Shown one piece after another: positions 18,054-26,861 of a stretch of DNA of 33,334 nucleotides. The notes under the pieces are model-generated. The model was not told the origin of the DNA and searched no databases. It saw only the letters and a program-made list of their open reading frames with translations. Each line of letters begins with the position of its first letter. The first letter of the stretch is position 1. The stretch comes from Draconibacterium orientale. GTDB lineage: Bacteria > Bacteroidota > Bacteroidia > Bacteroidales > UBA12170. A program made the position numbers and the translations under genes. The stretch spans positions 1-33,334 of the forward strand of contig DYSN01000033.1 in the NCBI GenBank assembly GCA_020718205.1, written 5' to 3'.

Positions 18054-18701
18054 TTATTTTACACCCTTCCACTCGTCAAAGAATTGATTGAGATATAGTT
18101 CCATGAATTTATGGCGCTCCGTGGCTAATTTTTTGGCTTCTTCGGTATTCATTAAGTCGGAGAGCAAAAGTAGTTTCTCGTAAAAATGATTGATGGTGGG
18201 GCTGGTGCTTTTCTTGTATTCATCTTTCGATGTGTATAGAGTCGGGGGAATATCGGGGTGGTAAATCAGTCGTTGCTTATGGCCGCCATAGGCAAAAGCA
18301 CGGGCAATTCCAATGGCTCCAATGGCATCTAACCGGTCAGCATCCTGAACTATTTTGCCTTCCAGAGTGCTGGGAACAAGTCCTTTACTGAACGATATTT
18401 CTCTGATGATGGTGACAATTTCGCGAATTTCAACTTCGCCAACGCCCATGCTTGTCAACAATTCTGTAGCTTTTTGGGGGCCGATATTTTCGTCTCCGTC
18501 ATGAAATTTGTGGTCGGCAATATCGTGCAATAAGGCTGCCATTTCAACTACAAACTCATTCACAGGATAAGGCGAAGCTATGGCCAGCGCGTTTATTCGC
18601 ACCCGATCAATATGCCACCAATCGTGGCCTGTACCTTCCGCTTCGAGGAGGTTTTTAATATGAATTTCGGTGCTTTTTATAAATTGACTTTGAAGATTCA
18701 T
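18054..18701 (-). CDS. HD-domain phosphohydrolase (YedJ/YpgQ-like)
   Basis: A cytoplasmic metal-dependent phosphohydrolase of 215 residues. The HD metal-binding set is visible: HDWWHIDRV (His26, His30), LLHDIADHKF (His59-Asp60) and QDADRLDAIGAIGIARAF, which is the hallmark of the YedJ/YpgQ subgroup. Members of that group act on nucleotides or related phosphates; the substrate here is not known. It starts 3 bp after the stop of the upstream MacB-type permease, so they are likely co-transcribed. Confidence 0.9.
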   Translation of the reverse strand: MNLQSQFIKSTEIHIKNLLEAEGTGHDWWHIDRVRINALAIASPYPVNEFVVEMAALLHDIADHKFHDGDENIGPQKATELLTSMGVGEVEIREIVTIIREISFSKGLVPSTLEGKIVQDADRLDAIGAIGIARAFAYGGHKQRLIYHPDIPPTLYTSKDEYKKSTSPTINHFYEKLLLLSDLMNTEEAKKLATERHKFMELYLNQFFDEWKGVK

Positions 18702-18704
18702 AGT

Positions 18705-19946
18705 CTACGAGAGTGTTCTCATGGCCACCACCGGATCGAGTTTACTCGCCTGAATAGCAGGCATGAGTCCGCTAATGAGCCCAATGACAGAAGATACCCC
18801 GATACCCAAAATAATATTGCCTTCGTTGAGCATCATGGGCCAGTCTAATCCATAAGTAACTGATAGACTGAGAATCATGACAAACATTAAACCAAAAATT
18901 CCCCCCATGAGCGAAAGAAAAACAGCTTCGAACAGAAATTGAGTGAGTATAAAATAGTTTTTAGCCCCCAGCGATTTTTGAATGCCTATAATATTGATTC
19001 TTTCGCGCACCGAAACAAACATGATATTGGCGATTCCAAAGCCTCCAACCAACAGGGAGAATCCGCCAATTACCCAACCAATACCGGCCAACATGCCAAA
19101 AAACTGGTCGAAGCTGTTGGAGATAATGCTGGTTTCGTTAATGGCAAAATCGTCGTCGGAGCCGGGTTTAAGTCGGTGAGCCGACCGCAGAATACCGGTG
19201 AGTTCGCTGCGAAGCTCATCGTTGCTAATTCCTTCATGGGCTTTCACCATGATGATGTTTCCACTGTATCGCAGATCGACAAAGGTTTTGACAAAATTTA
19301 GTGGAATGATGACCTGTTTATCGGGGGAATTGCCGAAAGTATCCTCCCCTTTTTTGGTGAGCACCCCAACCACATACGTTTTTATTCCCCCCAATTTAAA
19401 CGATTGTCCTTCGGCATCCTGATTTGGGAAAAGGTTTTCCGCAATATCAGCTCCAATAAGGGCTACCTGCCTGCCATTGGCACTTTCCATGGGGGTAAAA
19501 TATCTTCCTTTGTCTATGACCACTTCCATCACATCGTTGTATTCGTGCGATACCCCCTGAATTTCAATATCTTCGAGAATATTATTTCCGTTTTTCAGTG
19601 TTTTTGAATGGTGCACAAATAGTGCTGTAGATTCGGCTAATTGGCAGCGTTTCTCAATAATTTTTAAGTCATCGGCTGACGGTTGTGGGCGGTTCATGTA
19701 TTTCCACCAGGGGGAGTTTCCATTGGTCATCCAAGGCCATTTTTGCACAAATAACACATTGCTTCCCAGCGAATTAACGCTGTCGCGCAGTTGTTTTTCG
19801 AGCGAGTCGAAAATGGTAAAAACCGAAATAACTGCAAAAATTCCAATGGTAATCCCCAATAACGATAAAAATGTACGTGTTTTATTTACCACGAGTTCTC
19901 TCACGGCAAATAAAAAACTCTCCCGAATCAGCTTTAAATAAATCAT
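18705..19946 (-). CDS. MacB/FtsX-type ABC transporter permease
   Basis: Inner-membrane ABC permease of the MacB family, 413 residues: one N-terminal helix (about 25-46, TRTFLSLLGITIGIFAVI), a large periplasmic MacB_PCD domain, and three C-terminal helices from about 280. The FtsX core motif GGFGIANIMFVSVRERINIIGIQKSLGAK is intact (two pieces of one block). These proteins usually work by mechanotransmission in lipoprotein or toxin export, or in signalling. The cognate ATPase is not adjacent and no adaptor is present, so it either borrows an ATPase encoded elsewhere or has lost its partner. Confidence 0.9.
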   Translation of the reverse strand: MIYLKLIRESFLFAVRELVVNKTRTFLSLLGITIGIFAVISVFTIFDSLEKQLRDSVNSLGSNVLFVQKWPWMTNGNSPWWKYMNRPQPSADDLKIIEKRCQLAESTALFVHHSKTLKNGNNILEDIEIQGVSHEYNDVMEVVIDKGRYFTPMESANGRQVALIGADIAENLFPNQDAEGQSFKLGGIKTYVVGVLTKKGEDTFGNSPDKQVIIPLNFVKTFVDLRYSGNIIMVKAHEGISNDELRSELTGILRSAHRLKPGSDDDFAINETSIISNSFDQFFGMLAGIGWVIGGFSLLVGGFGIANIMFVSVRERINIIGIQKSLGAKNYFILTQFLFEAVFLSLMGGIFGLMFVMILSLSVTYGLDWPMMLNEGNIILGIGVSSVIGLISGLMPAIQASKLDPVVAMRTLS

Positions 19947-20257
19947 AAACCAACTATTTGTCTATAGGACGTAATTTGTCGTTAAAGGTAACAAAAAGAC
20001 AGGGTGGTTTTGCTTTTTAAAATTCTTTATGATAAAAGAAGCTGAGCTGTCTTTTATTACAACCACAGTCCCAGGTCATTCCTATGGAGTCAAAACTGTG
20101 AGGCGATAGAAGAATCTGTTTAATCCAAACCATAATTTTTTTTTAGAACATTTTCTCAATCAATCGTTACCAAAAATTTCAGGATTTATTTCTCAATAAA
20201 AAAACCCGCCGCAAACAGTTGCAACGGGTTATGACGGGGGCACTTTAAATAATTTTA
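19947..20257. other. 311-bp gap between the MacB-type permease and pgk
   Basis: No gene. The right part carries the pgk terminator at 20198-20230. The left part should hold the minus-strand promoter of the permease, but I see no good TAnnTTTG box there. Confidence 0.5.
20198..20230 (-). terminator. Intrinsic terminator of pgk
   Basis: On the minus strand, 28 bp after the pgk stop, AACCCG pairs with CGGGTT, with a further 4-bp inner stem (TTGC/GCAA) across a 2x2 internal loop and a small loop. A run of seven T follows at 20204-20198. This is a classical rho-independent terminator. Confidence 0.85.
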
Positions 20258-21448
20258 CTATTCCATAATTGCTTTAATGCCAGGAAGTTCTTGTCCTTCC
20301 ATATATTCTAACAAGGCTCCTCCACCGGTTGAAACATAGCTTACTTCGTCGGCAAGTTCGTATTTATTGATGGCTGCAACCGAGTCGCCACCGCCAATAA
20401 GACTGTAGGCTCCGTTTTTGGTTGCTTCGGCAACAGCAAGTGCAATAGCTTTGGTTCCGTGAGCAAAATTCTCCATTTCAAAAACGCCCATGGGGCCGTT
20501 CCACAGAATGGTTTTGCTGTTGAGAATGACTTCTTTGAACGTTTCGCGGGATTTTTCTCCGATATCCAAGCCCATCCATCCGGGTTCAATCTGGTTGGCA
20601 GGTGTTTCCTTGCGGTTGGCATCGTTGGCAAAATTATCGGCAACTATGGCATCCACAGGCAAATAGATATTGATGCCTTTGTCGATGGCTTTTTTCATCA
20701 AGGAGGTAGCAACGTCTAATTGTTCCAGTTCGACTAATGAATTTCCAATTTCGCCTCCCTGAGCTTTAATAAAAGTGAACATCATTCCACCGCCAATAAT
20801 AATATTGTCGGCTCTATCCATAAGATTTTCGATAATACCGATTTTGTCAGAAACTTTGGCGCCACCCAAAATAGCGGTAAAGGGTTTTTGTGAATCGTGT
20901 AATACTTTGTTCACACTGGCTATTTCGTTGGCCATTACATAACCAAACATCTTGTGTTCAGGGAAAAAATCGGCTACTATGGTGGTGCTGGCGTGGGCAC
21001 GGTGGGCAGTACCGAAAGCATCGTTCACATATACATCGCCATGATGGCTCAGCTTTTCGGAGAAATCTTTGTCGCCCTTGGTTTCTTCTTTGTAGAAACG
21101 AAGGTTTTCGATCAACAGCACTTCGCCGCCTTTGAGTTCACCACTCAGCTTTTCGGCTCCTTCGCCAATACAATCATCGGCAAATTTTACGGCAACACCC
21201 AATTTTTCGGAAAGGGTTGGAACTAAGTGAACTAAAGAATATTTATGCTCGGGACCAGTTTTTGGTCGGCCTAAATGCGACATTAAAACCACAGAACCAC
21301 CATCGTTCAATATTTTTTTAATGCTTGGAATGGCCGCATTTATCCGGGTTTCGTCGGTAATTTCGAATTTGTCGTTGAGTGGCACATTAAAATCCACTCG
21401 AATCAGAGCACGTTTGCCCGCAAAAGAAATGTCATCAATTGTTTTCAT
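20258..21448 (-). CDS. pgk: Phosphoglycerate kinase
   Basis: Glycolytic enzyme transferring the acyl phosphate of 1,3-bisphosphoglycerate to ADP. The 396-residue length is typical. Substrate-binding RVDFNVPL (Arg17, Asp19, Asn21) is at the N-terminus, followed by [54 protein letters not shown] and the C-terminal GGGDSVAAI and [13 protein letters not shown] blocks. All catalytic regions are present. It is transcribed alone, from a probable promoter at 21578-21585 to the terminator at 20198-20230. Confidence 0.98.
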   Translation of the reverse strand: MKTIDDISFAGKRALIRVDFNVPLNDKFEITDETRINAAIPSIKKILNDGGSVVLMSHLGRPKTGPEHKYSLVHLVPTLSEKLGVAVKFADDCIGEGAEKLSGELKGGEVLLIENLRFYKEETKGDKDFSEKLSHHGDVYVNDAFGTAHRAHASTTIVADFFPEHKMFGYVMANEIASVNKVLHDSQKPFTAILGGAKVSDKIGIIENLMDRADNIIIGGGMMFTFIKAQGGEIGNSLVELEQLDVATSLMKKAIDKGINIYLPVDAIVADNFANDANRKETPANQIEPGWMGLDIGEKSRETFKEVILNSKTILWNGPMGVFEMENFAHGTKAIALAVAEATKNGAYSLIGGGDSVAAINKYELADEVSYVSTGGGALLEYMEGQELPGIKAIME

Positions 21449-21577
21449 CTGTCATTGTTTTTTTAAACCACACGCTCCAAATCAATGCTGCTCTAAAGGT
21501 CGAATGGAATAGCAACCATCAATTTGTTTCGTATTCATTATTAAGTTTTTAAAGTATTTTGTTTGTATATTCTGTCA

Positions 21578-21585
21578 CAAATTTA
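21578..21585 (-). promoter_or_regulatory. pgk: Candidate -7 promoter box for pgk
   Basis: TAAATTTG on the minus strand fits TAnnTTTG. No good -33 TTG is visible at the right distance. The implied leader to the pgk ATG is about 120 nt. Confidence 0.4.
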
Positions 21586-21802
21586 AAAATTTTTGCTGAA
21601 TATTGATGTTTTCGTTTCTTTATTAAATCTGGAATCTATGCTCCAAGGGCAGATTTATTTCCCCCATTAAGATTTGAGCAATTAGTTGGTCAAAATATAG
21701 ATAATGAATAGTTTGAATGCATTTCACTCAAAATTGCGCCTATTTTTTACTCAGTATTTTTCTGTTTTTTATTTTTAATTATTCTAAATAAAAGAAATTG
21801 TT

Positions 21803-21810
21803 TATTTTTG
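21803..21810 (+). promoter_or_regulatory. Candidate -7 promoter box for the Fur-family gene
   Basis: TATTTTTG fits TAnnTTTG exactly and would give a leader of about 50 nt before the ATG at 21867. A convincing -33 element is not seen in the A/T-only DNA upstream. Confidence 0.45.
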
Positions 21811-21866
21811 TGGTTCATTTGAAAAACGAGGATCAAATGTAGATTTTCGATTTTAAAAATCAACCC

Positions 21867-22343
21867 ATGAAGAGCGAAACAAATAAAGAGACTTTTGAAG
21901 CCGTAAAAAAAATTTTTACTGAATATTTGCAAAAAAACGGACAAAGGAAAACCCCTGAGCGTTACACCATTTTAGAGGAAATTTACAATACCGAAGGCCA
22001 TTTCGATATAGAAACGCTCTATATTAAAATGAAGAACAATAAGTACCGGGTGAGCCGCGCTACGCTCTACAACACCATGGAGTTGCTTTTGGAATGTAGC
22101 TTAGTTACCAAGCATCAGTTCAGTAATAATTGTGCCCAATTCGAAAGGTCGTTTAAATTTCGTCAGCACGATCATTTTATTTGTCTCGACGATGGAAGCG
22201 TTTTGGAATTCTGCGATCCCAGACTTCAGGAAATCAAAGATAGCATCGAAAAGCTGCTCAATGTTACTGTTACCAGTCACTCTCTAACCTTCTACGGAAC
22301 TTGCAACAATCATAAGCCAGTGGATAAATACAGCATGAAGTAA
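21867..22343 (+). CDS. Fur-family transcriptional regulator
   Basis: Metal- or peroxide-responsive repressor of the Fur superfamily, 158 residues. The winged helix spans about 25-85 with the family block [13 protein letters not shown] and the recognition region [15 protein letters not shown]. The dimerisation domain begins with [17 protein letters not shown]. The usual structural zinc CXXC reads C106-x-x-D109, and the second pair reads GTCNNH, so the Cys4 zinc site is lost or altered while the regulatory His cluster (His101, His103) remains. Whether it senses iron, zinc or peroxide cannot be said. The histidine kinase gene follows on the same strand with its own likely promoter. Confidence 0.9.
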   Translation: MKSETNKETFEAVKKIFTEYLQKNGQRKTPERYTILEEIYNTEGHFDIETLYIKMKNNKYRVSRATLYNTMELLLECSLVTKHQFSNNCAQFERSFKFRQHDHFICLDDGSVLEFCDPRLQEIKDSIEKLLNVTVTSHSLTFYGTCNNHKPVDKYSMK

Positions 22344-22404
22344 ATATTGAAACCCTATTCAATAAAACCCCCGAAATTGGCGTTATGACTTGTTTAAGAT
22401 TTAA

Positions 22405-22412
22405 TATCTTTG
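22405..22412 (+). promoter_or_regulatory. Candidate -7 promoter box for the histidine kinase
   Basis: TATCTTTG fits TAnnTTTG. A TTG at 22377-22379 is a possible -33 with a spacer of about 25. Transcription would begin about 10 nt before the ATG at 22429, a very short leader. Confidence 0.5.
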
Positions 22413-22428
22413 TCGTAAGCCTATTCGA

Positions 22429-23958
22429 ATGAATATTTACAACCATCAAAACAAGCTCAAGTTTTTACTATCTGCCATCGGAATTCTTATAGTTTCGGTA
22501 TCGCTTTGGTACACCAATTCCCTTGTAAATCAAATCCGAATTAACGAGCGCAACAATATGGAGTTGTGGGCCAATACCATTGTGAAGAAAGCCCAGCTGG
22601 TGAGCTCCACCGATTCTCTTTTCAGGATTTTGAAAATAGAGGAACGTAAACGGGTTTCGTTGCTGGCCAAGGCTTACCAAAAAATTTCGGCCAATATTCC
22701 CGACGAAGATTTGACCTTCTATCTGGATTTGCTGCGAGACAATACCACCATCCCAGTGATTCAAACCAATGGGAAAAGAGAAATTCTGAGCAAGGTAAAT
22801 ATCGAATTTAACAGCGACACTGTAACATATCTTCGGGGACAACTTCTTGAAGATTTTAGCGAATATAAACCCATCGTGCTGGAGTATCTGGAATCGGATA
22901 AATTCTATCTGTACTACAAAAACTCATTGATATACAGCAGAATACAACAGATTATCGACGACTTGAATAAGTCATTTCTCGAGGAAATTGTATTGAATTC
23001 GGCTTCGGTACCTGTAATAGTGACCGACAGCACCCTGAGTAAAATTGAGCAATACGGAAACATTCCGCCGCAAATTTCAAAAGATTCGACACTTCTGGCC
23101 GAGCTCATTGAACAAATGCAGGATCAGAATCCGCCCATTATCATCAATTTGCCTCAATCGGGACAGCGATATATCCTTTACAAAGATTCACAACTTCAAA
23201 CCCGGCTAAAATATTTTCCGGTGGCAATTTTGGTGGCCATGGCCATTTTTATCATCCTTGGATATCTCATTTTCAGCACTTCACGAAAGGCAGAACAAAA
23301 TCAGGTGTGGGCGGGATTGGCCAAAGAAACTGCTCATCAGCTTGGAACTCCGCTGTCGTCGATGATGGCCTGGATCGATTTGCTGAGAATGCAGGGAGTG
23401 GACGACAGCTCTCTCGACGAGCTTGAAAAAGACGTGCACCGACTCGAAATTATCACCGATAGGTTTAGTAAAATCGGCAGTATTCCCAAGCTTAATTTGA
23501 GCGATGTGGGCTTGCTTGTCAACGATTTTGTCGATTATTTTAAAGCCCGAACTTCGAAAAAAGTTCAATATACCATTGATATTAAAGCCGAAAACGGAAT
23601 GAGTATACTGGCTCCGGTGAACGAACCCCTATTTGGTTGGGTGATAGAGAACCTTTGCAAAAATGCTTTGGATGCCATGGCGGGCGATGGGAAAATCCAT
23701 ATTGAGATTACCGAAGACAGCCAGTTTGTAAATCTCGATATTTCCGATACCGGAAAGGGAATTCCGTCGAACAGGTTCAGGAGTATTTTCCACCCGGGCT
23801 ATACCACCAAAAAACGGGGGTGGGGATTGGGTTTGTCGTTGGCTGACAGGATTATAACCAATTATCACAAGGGGAAAATTTTTGTAAAGAAATCGGTAGT
23901 CAATCAGGGAACCACTTTTAGAGTGCAGCTTCGCAAATCGGGTTTGCTTCAAAAATAA
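22429..23958 (+). CDS. Membrane sensor histidine kinase
   Basis: Inner-membrane sensor kinase, 509 residues. A first membrane helix (about 12-30), an extracytoplasmic helical sensor domain of about 230 residues and a second helix (about 263-285) lead to the cytoplasmic kinase core. The DHp motif is AHQLGTPLSS with His303 as phospho-acceptor. The ATPase domain has the N box NLCKNALDAM (Asn408, Asn412), G1 DISDTGKGIP and G2 GWGLGLSLA. There is no receiver domain and no response regulator next to it, so the partner is elsewhere. The upstream Fur-family gene is on the same strand but 85 bp away. It converges with the DUF1295 gene (6-bp gap). Confidence 0.93.
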   Translation: MNIYNHQNKLKFLLSAIGILIVSVSLWYTNSLVNQIRINERNNMELWANTIVKKAQLVSSTDSLFRILKIEERKRVSLLAKAYQKISANIPDEDLTFYLDLLRDNTTIPVIQTNGKREILSKVNIEFNSDTVTYLRGQLLEDFSEYKPIVLEYLESDKFYLYYKNSLIYSRIQQIIDDLNKSFLEEIVLNSASVPVIVTDSTLSKIEQYGNIPPQISKDSTLLAELIEQMQDQNPPIIINLPQSGQRYILYKDSQLQTRLKYFPVAILVAMAIFIILGYLIFSTSRKAEQNQVWAGLAKETAHQLGTPLSSMMAWIDLLRMQGVDDSSLDELEKDVHRLEIITDRFSKIGSIPKLNLSDVGLLVNDFVDYFKARTSKKVQYTIDIKAENGMSILAPVNEPLFGWVIENLCKNALDAMAGDGKIHIEITEDSQFVNLDISDTGKGIPSNRFRSIFHPGYTTKKRGWGLGLSLADRIITNYHKGKIFVKKSVVNQGTTFRVQLRKSGLLQK

Positions 23959-23964
23959 GATTTT

Positions 23965-24888
23965 CTATTTCCTGCCTAAGGGGATAAACCGGCTTACTTT
24001 CTTCTGATATTCAGCGTATTCAGGATATTTGGATGCGCTAATTTCCTCGCTAAACTGCGAGCTTCCCTGAAACAAAACCACCGGCAACGCTCCGGCTATG
24101 CTCCAGTTCAAAGGCTGTCCGGAGGACGAAATACTGAAGATATAAAAGCTCAACCAAATGGCTTGCTACGCGAAATAGTTGGGATGACGCGACAAAGCCC
24201 ATAACCCTTTGTTGAGAAATCCACGCTTGGAATCGGCATCTAATGGAGCCTTTTTGCCGATTAAGCCCCATTTGTTCGATTGATATTCCCATTGTTGCTG
24301 ATCGGCAATGGTTTCGAAAACTATGAAGAACAACATGAGTCCGGCAGCAATATAATCGATGATTCCCAGCGGGCTATCCGCAAATTGAAGGGCAATAATG
24401 GTGGGAAGTGTAAAAAGTAAAATAAGTACGTTTTGGTAACCTGAGATAAAAAACAAATTAAACAGCGACCATTTCCGGCGGGGCTGAAATTCTTTCTTTT
24501 TGCGAAGTATTTCACAACGGTAATCTTCGCGGCCTGTCCAGAATTTGAGAGTATATGCTCCGTGACGCGAGAAATTATAGGTGAGACGAAGTCCCCAAAG
24601 ACTCACCATAATGGCCATAAGCACCAAACGCGGATTCCACTGACCATAATAAGCCACCACCCAGGCATAAGCCAAAGGAATAAGGCTCCAAAGCTTATCC
24701 ACCTGACTGTTATTCCCCGAAAGCTCACCCACCACAAAACTGTAGGAGATAAATATAATACAGAGTGTTATCAATGAATTCAGTGCTGTCCATTCGAGCT
24801 CGCCCAAAGGGGTTGCAAAAAAATAGGAGAAAACCGGAACAACGAGTAAAGTGACAATAAGTAGAACTACAGTAGTTATTATTTTCAT
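23965..24888 (-). pseudogene. DUF1295 membrane enzyme interrupted by one in-frame amber codon
   Basis: A multi-helix membrane protein of the DUF1295 family, related to steroid 5-alpha-reductases and isoprenylcysteine methyltransferases. From the ATG at 24888 the frame reads to ALSRHPNYFA, then meets TAG at 24166-24168, and continues in the same frame for 67 codons (QAIWLSFYIF..., ending FQGSSQFSEEISASKYPEYAEYQKKVSRFIP in two adjoining pieces) to a normal stop at 23965. In relatives the position after RHPNYFA is Glu, so a single GAG-to-TAG change explains it. The reconstructed 307-residue length fits the family. The start at 24888 is preferred over the TTG at 24894. The TAG falls inside the RHPNY cofactor region, so the truncated product should be inactive. 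Confidence 0.85.
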
Positions 24889-25043
24889 GGTCAATAAGTT
24901 ATGAGTAATTATAAAAATTTTTTACCCAAAAAAGCACTCCAGGTAATATTTAGGTGGCCAAATCTAGCATTTACATCCAAACGTCGACCCACAAAAGGGA
25001 AAATTGAGAAAAAAATGTGGACTCAAGTTTTAGGGAAACTCAA

Positions 25044-26297
25044 CTATTCCTGCCTGTTTCCTTTCAAAATCAGTCGCAGCGCGGTGTCTTTGGTAATATA
25101 GGCCCATCCCCAGTTGATAAAGATAATAATCTTGTTTCTCACACTCAGAATGAGCATAAGATGCAGAAACATCCAGATGACCCAGGCAACAAATCCTTTG
25201 AATTTTACAAATGACAAATCCACCACTGCCTTGTTGCGGCTCAGGGTTGCCATGGAGCCCAGGTCGGCATATTCGTAATCGCGGGTTGGCTTTCCTTTGG
25301 CAATATTCTTTAGATTTTGGGCCAATGTTTTTGCCTGATTGATAGCCACATTGGCCACCTGAGGATGACCTTTGGGGTATTTTGGTGTTTCCATATAGGC
25401 CATATCGCCCAGAACGAAAACATCGTTGGAGTTTTGTAATAGGTTTATTCGGGTCACTTTCAATCTGTTGCCGGGTGCCATGGAATCAGCAGGAATACCT
25501 TCGATGGTATTGGCGGTTACGCCTGCTGCCCAGATTACCGTTTTGGTTTTCAGAGAATTTCCGTTGTTAAACAGCAATACTTCACCGTCGTAGCTTTTGA
25601 CATAAGTCTCAGTAAACACTTCAACTCCAATTTTATCAAGATATTGCCGCGATGCTTTTTTGGCGGTATCGCTCATATTGTTCAGGGTGTTTTTGCTTCC
25701 TTCGATGATGATGATGCGAAGTCGTGAAAAATCGATGCGGTAATAATCGCGGGGCAGCACGTTTTTCTTGATTTCGGCAAAAGCCCCCGCCAATTCAACG
25801 CCCGTTGGGCCGGCACCCACAATAACGATATTGAGCAGGCTTTCTTTTTTCTCTTCCTCCGCCGAAATAATATCTTCGAAAGTCTGGAGAATATGGTTTC
25901 TGATGGAGATGGCTTCGTAGGTAGTTTTAAGAGTGAGTGCGTTGCGGCTAAGTTCTTTATTTCCAAAGAAATTGGTTTTACAGCCCAGAGCCAGCACAAG
26001 ATAATCGTAGTTAAAACTGCCGATGGAGGTGGCAATAGACTTTTGTTCAATATTCACCGAAATAATTTCTGCCAGGCGAATACGTATGTTGGTCATTCGG
26101 CGGAAAACATGGCGCAGTGGAAACGAAATGCTCGATGGTTCTAACTGCGAAGTAGCCACCTGATAAAACAGTGGTTGAAACTGATGGTGGTTAATTTTAT
26201 CGATGAGAATAACGTCGAATAATTTGGGATCCAGACTTTTAATAAAATTGAGCCCTGCAAATCCGCCCCCGGCTACAATAATGGTTTTTTTGTTCAT
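25044..26297 (-). CDS. ndh: Type II NADH dehydrogenase (NAD(P)/FAD-dependent oxidoreductase)
   Basis: Peripheral inner-membrane flavoenzyme, 417 residues, passing electrons from NADH to quinone without pumping protons. The FAD-binding GGGFAGLNF is at 10-18 after a beta strand, followed by HHQFQPLFYQVATSQL, a block typical of NDH-2. The NAD-binding VGAGPTGVELAGAF is at about 158-171. The second FAD site is VFVLGDMAY, and the C-terminal part (FVAWVIWMFLHLM) is a hydrophobic anchor region. It is transcribed alone. Its probable promoter at 26318-26325 abuts one copy of the 31-bp repeat that recurs at 29334. Confidence 0.93.
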   Translation of the reverse strand: MNKKTIIVAGGGFAGLNFIKSLDPKLFDVILIDKINHHQFQPLFYQVATSQLEPSSISFPLRHVFRRMTNIRIRLAEIISVNIEQKSIATSIGSFNYDYLVLALGCKTNFFGNKELSRNALTLKTTYEAISIRNHILQTFEDIISAEEEKKESLLNIVIVGAGPTGVELAGAFAEIKKNVLPRDYYRIDFSRLRIIIIEGSKNTLNNMSDTAKKASRQYLDKIGVEVFTETYVKSYDGEVLLFNNGNSLKTKTVIWAAGVTANTIEGIPADSMAPGNRLKVTRINLLQNSNDVFVLGDMAYMETPKYPKGHPQVANVAINQAKTLAQNLKNIAKGKPTRDYEYADLGSMATLSRNKAVVDLSFVKFKGFVAWVIWMFLHLMLILSVRNKIIIFINWGWAYITKDTALRLILKGNRQE

Positions 26298-26317
26298 TTC
26301 ATAGAAGAATTCGCCGG

Positions 26318-26325
26318 CAAAGTTA
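26318..26325 (-). promoter_or_regulatory. ndh: Candidate -7 promoter box for ndh
   Basis: TAACTTTG on the minus strand fits TAnnTTTG and would give a leader of about 14 nt. The -33 position falls inside or next to the repeat at 26338-26368; no clear TTG is seen there. Confidence 0.5.
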
Positions 26326-26337
26326 AGGGAATTGGGG

Positions 26338-26368
26338 GAATATTGGGTGGGTGATTTCTTTGTTTTTT
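26338..26368. repeat. 31-bp direct repeat, copy 1
   Basis: Matches 29334-29364 in the same orientation at 29 of 31 positions; the core TTGGGTGGG followed by GATTTCTTTGTTTTTT is identical apart from one T/C. The 7-mer AAAGTTA lies 12 bp before each copy (26319-26325 here), so the similarity reaches the promoter box. Confidence 0.85.
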
Positions 26369-26590
26369 GGGTAGTGGAGATGTTTCAAAATCTGATATAA
26401 AGCGCCCAAACTTTAAATCATTATTTGAAATGGGTAAAATCTATCTCTTTATTTTGAAAATAATACCAATAAATTTGAGCGCAATAATTGATATAGCTTA
26501 GAGAACCCAATAGACAACAGGTAGTTTTGGCCTGCAATCATCAAATTGATTATCAATTCTTTTCAGCGACAAGTCTAATCATCTGCTTCA

Positions 26591-26607
26591 ATCATTAGTT
26601 TAATGAT
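26591..26607. promoter_or_regulatory. Candidate operator palindrome of the hic locus
   Basis: ATCATTA-GTT-TAATGAT is a perfect inverted repeat with 7-bp arms and a 3-bp centre. It ends 2 bp before the -33 element at 26610, a usual place for an autoregulatory toxin-antitoxin operator. A second palindrome (6-bp arms, 26544-26558) lies further upstream. Confidence 0.55.
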
Positions 26608-26609
26608 AA

Positions 26610-26640
26610 TTGCCAAGAGTGTTATTTTATTTTAACTTTG
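26610..26640 (+). promoter_or_regulatory. Promoter of the XRE-remnant/hicBA run
   Basis: A -33 TTG at 26610-26612, a 20-bp spacer and a -7 box TAACTTTG at 26633-26640 fit the Bacteroidota sigma-ABfr consensus well. Transcription would start near 26647. Confidence 0.65.
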
Positions 26641-26667
26641 TTGCTCAAATAGTAAATTTCCATTGAA

Positions 26668-26850
26668 TTGAATATAGGAAAAAAGATAAAAAGCATTAGA
26701 GAAGCCAAAGGAATGACAGCCAAAGAAGTAGTTTCGGCTGATGTTCTTGATGATGAAGAAAAGAAAATCGTCTTTTCTCTTGTTGATGCTTTTGTTGGTA
26801 AGAAAAAGCTACAAGATGCTTTATCAAATGCTTTAAAAATGGCTCATTAA
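26668..26850 (+). pseudogene. XRE-family regulator remnant with internal deletion
   Basis: The 60-codon frame joins the first 20 residues of a typical Bacteroidota XRE regulator (NIGKKIKSIREAKGMTAKEV) to the C-terminal tail of the same family (LDDEEKKIVFSLVDAF, then KKKLQDALSNAL). Most of the helix-turn-helix domain and linker, some 50-60 residues, is missing, yet the frame is kept. The only start is TTG. It sits 11 bp upstream of hicB behind an intact promoter, so it may now serve only as a leader for hicBA, or its peptide may still dimerise. It cannot bind DNA in the normal way. Confidence 0.7.
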
Positions 26851-26861
26851 ACTATAACAAT

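Larger units (their letters stand above)
21449..21866. other. 418-bp divergent promoter region between pgk and the Fur-family gene
   Basis: Very AT-rich DNA without a supported gene. It holds a minus-strand -7 box for pgk (21578-21585) and a plus-strand -7 box for the Fur-family gene (21803-21810). About 200 bp between these (21590-21800) shows nothing I can name. Confidence 0.6.
26298..26667. other. 370-bp regulatory gap between ndh and the hic locus
   Basis: No gene. From left to right it holds the ndh -7 box (26318-26325), one copy of the 31-bp repeat (26338-26368), a palindrome with 6-bp arms (26544-26558), a palindrome with 7-bp arms (26591-26607) and the promoter of the XRE-remnant/hicBA run (26610-26640). 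Confidence 0.65.

Noticed and set aside
24901-25214. Two short plus-strand frames upstream of DUF1295 and over the ndh end
   Set aside because: No family resemblance; they overlap the ndh 3' end and the DUF1295 leader in the other direction.
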